Assembly (NCBI GenBank): GCA_026393335.1
Contig: JAPLAJ010000112.1
Coordinates: 1-8,624, forward strand
Source: Rhodoluna sp.
Lineage (GTDB): Bacteria > Actinomycetota > Actinomycetes > Actinomycetales > Microbacteriaceae
DNA length: 8,624 bases
Direction of reading: 5' to 3'
The position numbers and the translations under genes are program-made. How positions within the stretch are numbered: position 1 is the stretch's first letter; each line of letters starts with the position of its first letter. The notes under the pieces were generated by a model, which saw only the letters and a program-made list of their open reading frames with translations, ran no database searches and was not told the origin of the DNA. Below are positions 5,539 to 8,624 of this stretch, in pieces.

Positions 5539-6186
5539 ATGGTAAAACTTACGAAGATATACACAAGAACTGGCGACGAGGGCCTAACTGGCCTGAGCAA
5601 CTTTAGCCGAGTCAGAAAGACCGATCCACGCATCGAAGCATATGCCGATGTTGATGAGGCTAACTCTGCTATTGGTGTTGCTGTTGCTCTTGCTCAAAAC
5701 GAGTTCGACAAAGAAACTCTAGATTTACTGTCTCAAATACAGAATGATCTATTCGACCTTGGAGCAGACCTATCTAATCCACTCAATGAGCACTACGAGT
5801 ATGAGCCACTTCGTGTAGATGCCATCTGGATTGATGCACTAGAGGCAGCAATTGACAAATACAACGCAGAACTTGAGAAACTAGACTCCTTCATCATCCC
5901 CGGTGGATCAGGTCTAGCAGCTGGCCTACACCTAGCCAGAACAGTGGTTAGAAGAGCAGAGCGTGCCACCTGGCATGCAATTGAAGAGCATGGCACAGAG
6001 CCTGGCAAGAAGGGCCAAACTACAGGAGGCGTTAGCCTGACCGCTGTGAAGTACCTCAACCGCCTAAGCGATCTACTATTTGTTCTAGCTCGCTATGCAA
6101 ACATCAAGCACGGTGGCGACATTAAGTGGGTTCCTGCAGCTAACCGCAGAGAAGCTCCTGCTAAGCGTAGGCCTGAACAGGACTAA
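5539..6186 (+). CDS. pduO: cob(I)alamin adenosyltransferase, PduO type
   Basis: 215-residue ATP:cob(I)alamin adenosyltransferase, a trimeric five-helix enzyme that makes adenosylcobalamin from ATP and reduced corrinoid. N-terminal TRTGDEG (9-15) and SRVRKTDPRIEAY (23-35) are the ATP-binding segment, VDEANSAIG (38-46) carries the family Asp, then FIIPGGSG (118-125), ARTVVRRAER (133-142) and YLNRLSDLLFVLAR (172-185). The usual GDxGTTGL is here GDEGLTGL. The tail after about residue 200 is Lys/Arg/Pro-rich and probably disordered. The start lacks a Shine-Dalgarno and has TAGACT six bases upstream. It is followed after 6 bp by a small membrane protein. The gene that uses the cofactor (for example methylmalonyl-CoA mutase or class II ribonucleotide reductase) is not in the window. 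Confidence 0.93.
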   Translation: MVKLTKIYTRTGDEGLTGLSNFSRVRKTDPRIEAYADVDEANSAIGVAVALAQNEFDKETLDLLSQIQNDLFDLGADLSNPLNEHYEYEPLRVDAIWIDALEAAIDKYNAELEKLDSFIIPGGSGLAAGLHLARTVVRRAERATWHAIEEHGTEPGKKGQTTGGVSLTAVKYLNRLSDLLFVLARYANIKHGGDIKWVPAANRREAPAKRRPEQD

Positions 6187-6192
6187 GTAGCC

Positions 6193-6417
6193 ATGGAACT
6201 AGTGGTTATCTTGGGTTCAATCCTTTTGATTGCTCTAGCAGTTGGTCTGCCAACAATGAGACGCAATAAGAAAGCCAAGAAACGACCTGGTGGAACAATG
6301 AGCTCAGCCATGTTCGCTATGAATGAGATATTTGCCCCATCAGCCCATAATTCAACCCTAATCATTGAAGAGCAGAAGAGAGCTGTCAAGCAAACTGGCT
6401 CGCCAGATGATTTATAA
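6193..6417 (+). CDS. small single-span membrane protein next to atpC, unknown function
   Basis: 74 residues with one N-terminal membrane helix (about 3-20) followed by a very basic stretch (MRRNKKAKKR), which predicts the rest is cytoplasmic. The conserved-looking part is residues about 36-64, with FAMNEIFAPSAHNSTLIIEE and EQKRA. From memory, many Micrococcales have a small protein near the ATP synthase cluster with a basic segment, a Gly-rich link and a (D/N)E(V/I)F.P..H motif, and this matches that pattern; no function is known to me. AGGA at 6179-6182 overlaps the end of the upstream gene and gives a usable Shine-Dalgarno. It lies 6 bp after the adenosyltransferase, so they share a transcript, and it ends before a strong terminator. 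Confidence 0.8.
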   Translation: MELVVILGSILLIALAVGLPTMRRNKKAKKRPGGTMSSAMFAMNEIFAPSAHNSTLIIEEQKRAVKQTGSPDDL

Positions 6418-6429
6418 GACGCAAAAAGA

Positions 6430-6463
6430 AAAGCCCCGAGGTTATCTCGGGGCTTTATCTTTT
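6430..6463. terminator. bidirectional terminator between the small membrane protein and atpC
   Basis: An 11-bp perfect stem (AAAGCCCCGAG, 6430-6440, with CTCGGGGCTTT, 6446-6456) with a GTTAT loop. On the plus strand it is followed by ATCTTTT, and on the minus strand by TTTTCTTTTT (to about 6421). It therefore ends both the adenosyltransferase operon and the ATP synthase operon, whose stop codons are 12 and 13 bases away. Confidence 0.93.
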
Positions 6464-6469
6464 AGATCT

Positions 6470-6730
6470 TTAGGCTAGTTGAGCATCTCTAGCAACGATG
6501 GTTACTACATCGTGCTCAACTGATAGGAAACCTTCAGCTGCTGTTGCCTTGATGGACTCTCCTGTCGGCAAGGTGATGCGAACATCACCTGAGGCAAGAA
6601 TTGCAAGCATAGGTTCGTGTCCTGGCAGTAGACCAATTTCACCCTCAACGGTCTTAGCAACAACCATCTTGGCCTCCCCTGACCATACTGCGCGGTCAGC
6701 AGCTACTAGTTCAACACGAAGAGTACTCAT
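6470..6730 (-). CDS. atpC: F1 ATP synthase epsilon subunit, short form
   Basis: 86-residue epsilon subunit of the F1 central stalk. Recognisable are VELVAADRAVWSGEA (6-20), EGEIGLLPGHEPMLAILASGDVRI (29-52) and AEGFLSVEHDVVTIVA (65-80), which make up the N-terminal beta-sandwich. The C-terminal two-helix domain found in E. coli or Bacillus epsilon (about 130-140 residues) is absent: the reading frame stops right after the sandwich and no remnant follows before the terminator. From memory, short epsilon subunits occur in related Microbacteriaceae, so this is probably lineage-wide and not a broken gene. Its ATG overlaps the atpD stop by one base (TAATG), giving tight coupling. Confidence 0.93.
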   Translation of the reverse strand: MSTLRVELVAADRAVWSGEAKMVVAKTVEGEIGLLPGHEPMLAILASGDVRITLPTGESIKATAAEGFLSVEHDVVTIVARDAQLA

Positions 6731-8169
6731 TACTTAGAGGTCTCTGCCTGAATCTTTGCCCATTGACGCTCAACGTCTTCTAGACCACCAACGTTGAAGA
6801 ACGCTTGTTCTGCTACGTTGTCGAAGTCACCATTAGCGATAGCGGTGAAGCCTTCGATGGTGTCCTTTAGAGGAACTGTTGAACCCTTCACACCGGTGAA
6901 CTTCTCCGCCATGTATGTGTTCTGAGAAAGGAACTGCTGGATACGACGAGCACGAGATACGGTGATCTTGTCCTCTTCGCTCAATTCTTCAACACCCAAG
7001 ATGGCGATGATTTCCTGAAGTTCTTTGTTCTTCTGGAGAATCTGCTTCACTCTGGTAGCTGTTGCATAGTGGTCAGCGCTAATAAAGCGTGGGTCCAAGA
7101 TACGTGAGGTTGAAGTTAGTGGATCCACAGCTGGGTATAGACCCTTAGAAGCAATTTCACGGCTCAACTCTGTTGTTGCATCAAGGTGAGCGAATGTTGT
7201 TGCAGGGGCTGGGTCAGTGTAGTCATCGGCAGGAACGTAAATAGCCTGCAGAGATGTAATTGAGTGTCCACGGGTTGATGTGATGCGCTCCTGAAGAAGA
7301 CCCATCTCATCGGCAAGGTTTGGTTGATAACCTACAGCTGAAGGCATGCGGCCTAGCAGTGTTGAAACCTCAGAACCTGCCTGAGTAAAGCGGAAGATGT
7401 TGTCAATGAACAGAAGAACGTCCTGCTTTTGAACATCACGGAAATACTCGGCCATTGTCAATGCAGACAATGCAACACGAAGACGGGTGCCTGGTGGCTC
7501 ATCCATCTGACCGAAGACCAGTGCTGTCTTGTCGATAACACCTGACTCAGTCATTTCGTCGATAAGGTCGTTACCTTCACGGGTACGCTCACCAACACCT
7601 GCGAATACAGATACACCATCGTGGTCTTCTGCTACACGGTAGATCATTTCCTGAATTAGAACTGTCTTACCAACACCTGCACCACCGAATAGACCAATCT
7701 TTCCACCACGAACATATGGGGTTAGTAGGTCAATAACCTTGATACCGGTTTCGAACATCTCAGTCTTTGACTCAAGCTGGTCGAATGCAGGTGGTAGGCG
7801 GTGGATCGGCCAGCGCTCGGTGATCTCAACCTTGTCGTCTGGCTTACCGTTCAGGATGTCACCGGTAACGTTGAAAACCTTACCCTTTGTAACATCACCT
7901 ACTGGAACAGAGATAGGTGCACCTGTGTCTGATACCGCCTGGCCACGAACCAAACCATCGGTTGGCTTCAGTGCAATCGCACGGACTAGGTCATCTCCAA
8001 GGTGCTGAGCTACCTCAAGGGTAAGGACTGTTACCTCACCATCTAGGTTGATCTCAGTGGTCAGAGCGTTGTAGATACCAGGGATGCCATCGTGTGGAAA
8101 CTCGATGTCAACCACAGGACCTGTTACGCGGGCAATGCGTCCGGTAGCAGTGTTCTTGTTCTCGGCCAT
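6730..8169 (-). CDS. atpD: F1 ATP synthase beta subunit
   Basis: 479-residue catalytic beta subunit of F1, full length. Residues about 10-80 are the N-terminal beta-barrel. The P-loop GGAGVGKT (162-169, Lys168), GERTREGNDL (193-202, catalytic Glu194) and Walker B LLFIDN (252-257, Asp256) are all intact. The lever motif that is DELSE(E)D in most bacteria reads VEELSEEDK here, a conservative Asp to Glu change. Spacing to atpG is 14 bp, and its stop overlaps the atpC start, as in a normal atp operon running leftward. The region before the ATG is A-rich with only a weak Shine-Dalgarno (AGAAGAAA). The operon promoter must be beyond the right edge. Confidence 0.98.
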   Translation of the reverse strand: MAENKNTATGRIARVTGPVVDIEFPHDGIPGIYNALTTEINLDGEVTVLTLEVAQHLGDDLVRAIALKPTDGLVRGQAVSDTGAPISVPVGDVTKGKVFNVTGDILNGKPDDKVEITERWPIHRLPPAFDQLESKTEMFETGIKVIDLLTPYVRGGKIGLFGGAGVGKTVLIQEMIYRVAEDHDGVSVFAGVGERTREGNDLIDEMTESGVIDKTALVFGQMDEPPGTRLRVALSALTMAEYFRDVQKQDVLLFIDNIFRFTQAGSEVSTLLGRMPSAVGYQPNLADEMGLLQERITSTRGHSITSLQAIYVPADDYTDPAPATTFAHLDATTELSREIASKGLYPAVDPLTSTSRILDPRFISADHYATATRVKQILQKNKELQEIIAILGVEELSEEDKITVSRARRIQQFLSQNTYMAEKFTGVKGSTVPLKDTIEGFTAIANGDFDNVAEQAFFNVGGLEDVERQWAKIQAETSK

Positions 8170-8183
8170 TTTCTTCTATCTTT

Positions 8184-8624
8184 CTATTCTTTGTCGCTGG
8201 TGTCGACAAGTGCGTCGGCACCACCAACGATTTCGGAAATCTGTTGGGTAATTTCTGACTGTCGAGCAGAGTTCGACAACCTGGTGTAGTTCTTGATTAA
8301 TTTGTCAGCATTTTCAGTGGCTGACTTCATTGCTTTTTGTCTTGCTGCGTGCTCTGCTGCAGCTGACTGCAACATTGCGTTGAAAATACGTGATTCGATG
8401 TAAACAGGAAGTAGAGCATCTAGAACCTTTGAAGCATCTGGTTCAAATTCGTATAGTGGGAAGATCTCGTTCTCTTCAGGCTTTGAAACACCTTCAACAA
8501 CTTCCAAAGGAAGCAAACGAACAACCTGAGGTTCCTGGCTGATCATCGAAACGAACTTGTTGTATACCAAGTGAATTTCGTCAACTCCACCATCATCGAA
8601 ACCAAGGTTGAAGGCATCAACAAC
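8184..8624 (-). CDS. atpG: F1 ATP synthase gamma subunit, C-terminal half (5' end beyond window)
   Basis: 146 codons plus a TAG stop are visible, and the frame runs open off the right edge, so the start lies outside. The bacterial gamma subunit is about 290-300 residues; this is the C-terminal half. The last part, IESRIFNAMLQSAAAEHAAR followed by QKAMKSATENADKLI and TRLSNSARQSEITQQISEIVGGADAL, is the highly conserved C-terminal helix of the rotary shaft that sits inside the alpha3beta3 ring. A short acidic tail (DTSDKE) follows. The order gamma, beta, epsilon is that of the standard atp operon. Confidence 0.96.
   Translation of the reverse strand, partial: VVDAFNLGFDDGGVDEIHLVYNKFVSMISQEPQVVRLLPLEVVEGVSKPEENEIFPLYEFEPDASKVLDALLPVYIESRIFNAMLQSAAAEHAARQKAMKSATENADKLIKNYTRLSNSARQSEITQQISEIVGGADALVDTSDKE

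Noticed and set aside
5793..6059. Minus-strand frame antisense to the adenosyltransferase
   Set aside because: The plus-strand gene carries all conserved PduO motifs; the antisense frame has none.
7739..8289. Plus-strand frames antisense to atpD and atpG
   Set aside because: They lie over conserved ATP synthase genes and have no independent coding evidence.
1..8624. Search for mobile elements, CRISPR, tRNA/rRNA genes or a defence system
   Set aside because: No terminal inverted repeats, transposase motifs, repeat-spacer arrays or tRNA-like folds were seen. Gene content and base use are uniform across the window.

Overview
The window looks like a compact chromosomal segment from a moderate-GC Actinobacterium (about 42-50% GC in the lines I counted). 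The evidence is an atpG-atpD-atpC cluster with a short epsilon subunit, a PduO-type cobalamin adenosyltransferase and a small membrane protein beside atpC, and several starts that fit leaderless transcription. In Mycobacterium tuberculosis the adenosyltransferase is also close to atpC, from memory. A streamlined planktonic member such as a Microbacteriaceae 'Luna'-type lineage would fit, but that placement is inference. I see no RNA genes, mobile elements, CRISPR arrays or phage genes. The longest stretch without a gene is only about 190 bp.

Layout. 1-3327: a polyamine or omega-amine catabolism module. It holds a 3'-truncated gamma-aminobutyraldehyde dehydrogenase (minus), a divergent Lrp/AsnC regulator (plus) and a class III aminotransferase (plus), and ends in a hairpin terminator. 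The 192-bp divergent region carries CCAA(A/T) boxes at near-helical spacing and a perfect 13-bp palindrome. 3339-4429: a two-gene alkylation repair operon, ogt then tag, with a 4-bp overlap. 4426-5516 (minus): yaaA, translationally coupled to a two-helix membrane protein whose stop codon interlocks with the stop of tag. 5517-5538: a 22-bp divergent promoter with two overlapping -10 boxes. 5539-6417 (plus): the adenosyltransferase and a 74-aa membrane-anchored protein. 6430-6463: a strong bidirectional terminator. 6470-8624 (minus): atpC, atpD and the C-terminal half of atpG.

How the genes work together. The aminotransferase would convert putrescine (or a related amine) to an aminoaldehyde, and the dehydrogenase would oxidise that to GABA or an analogue, with the Lrp-like protein as local sensor. 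Ogt and Tag repair O6-alkylguanine and 3-methyladenine, and YaaA belongs to a peroxide-stress family, so the centre is a small DNA-damage and oxidative-stress cluster. The right part is core energy metabolism. Most of the window is ordinary housekeeping. The best leads are regulatory architecture (phased operator boxes, the shared divergent leaderless promoter, interlocked stops), two small uncharacterised membrane proteins, and active-site substitutions in the Ogt and aminotransferase proteins.
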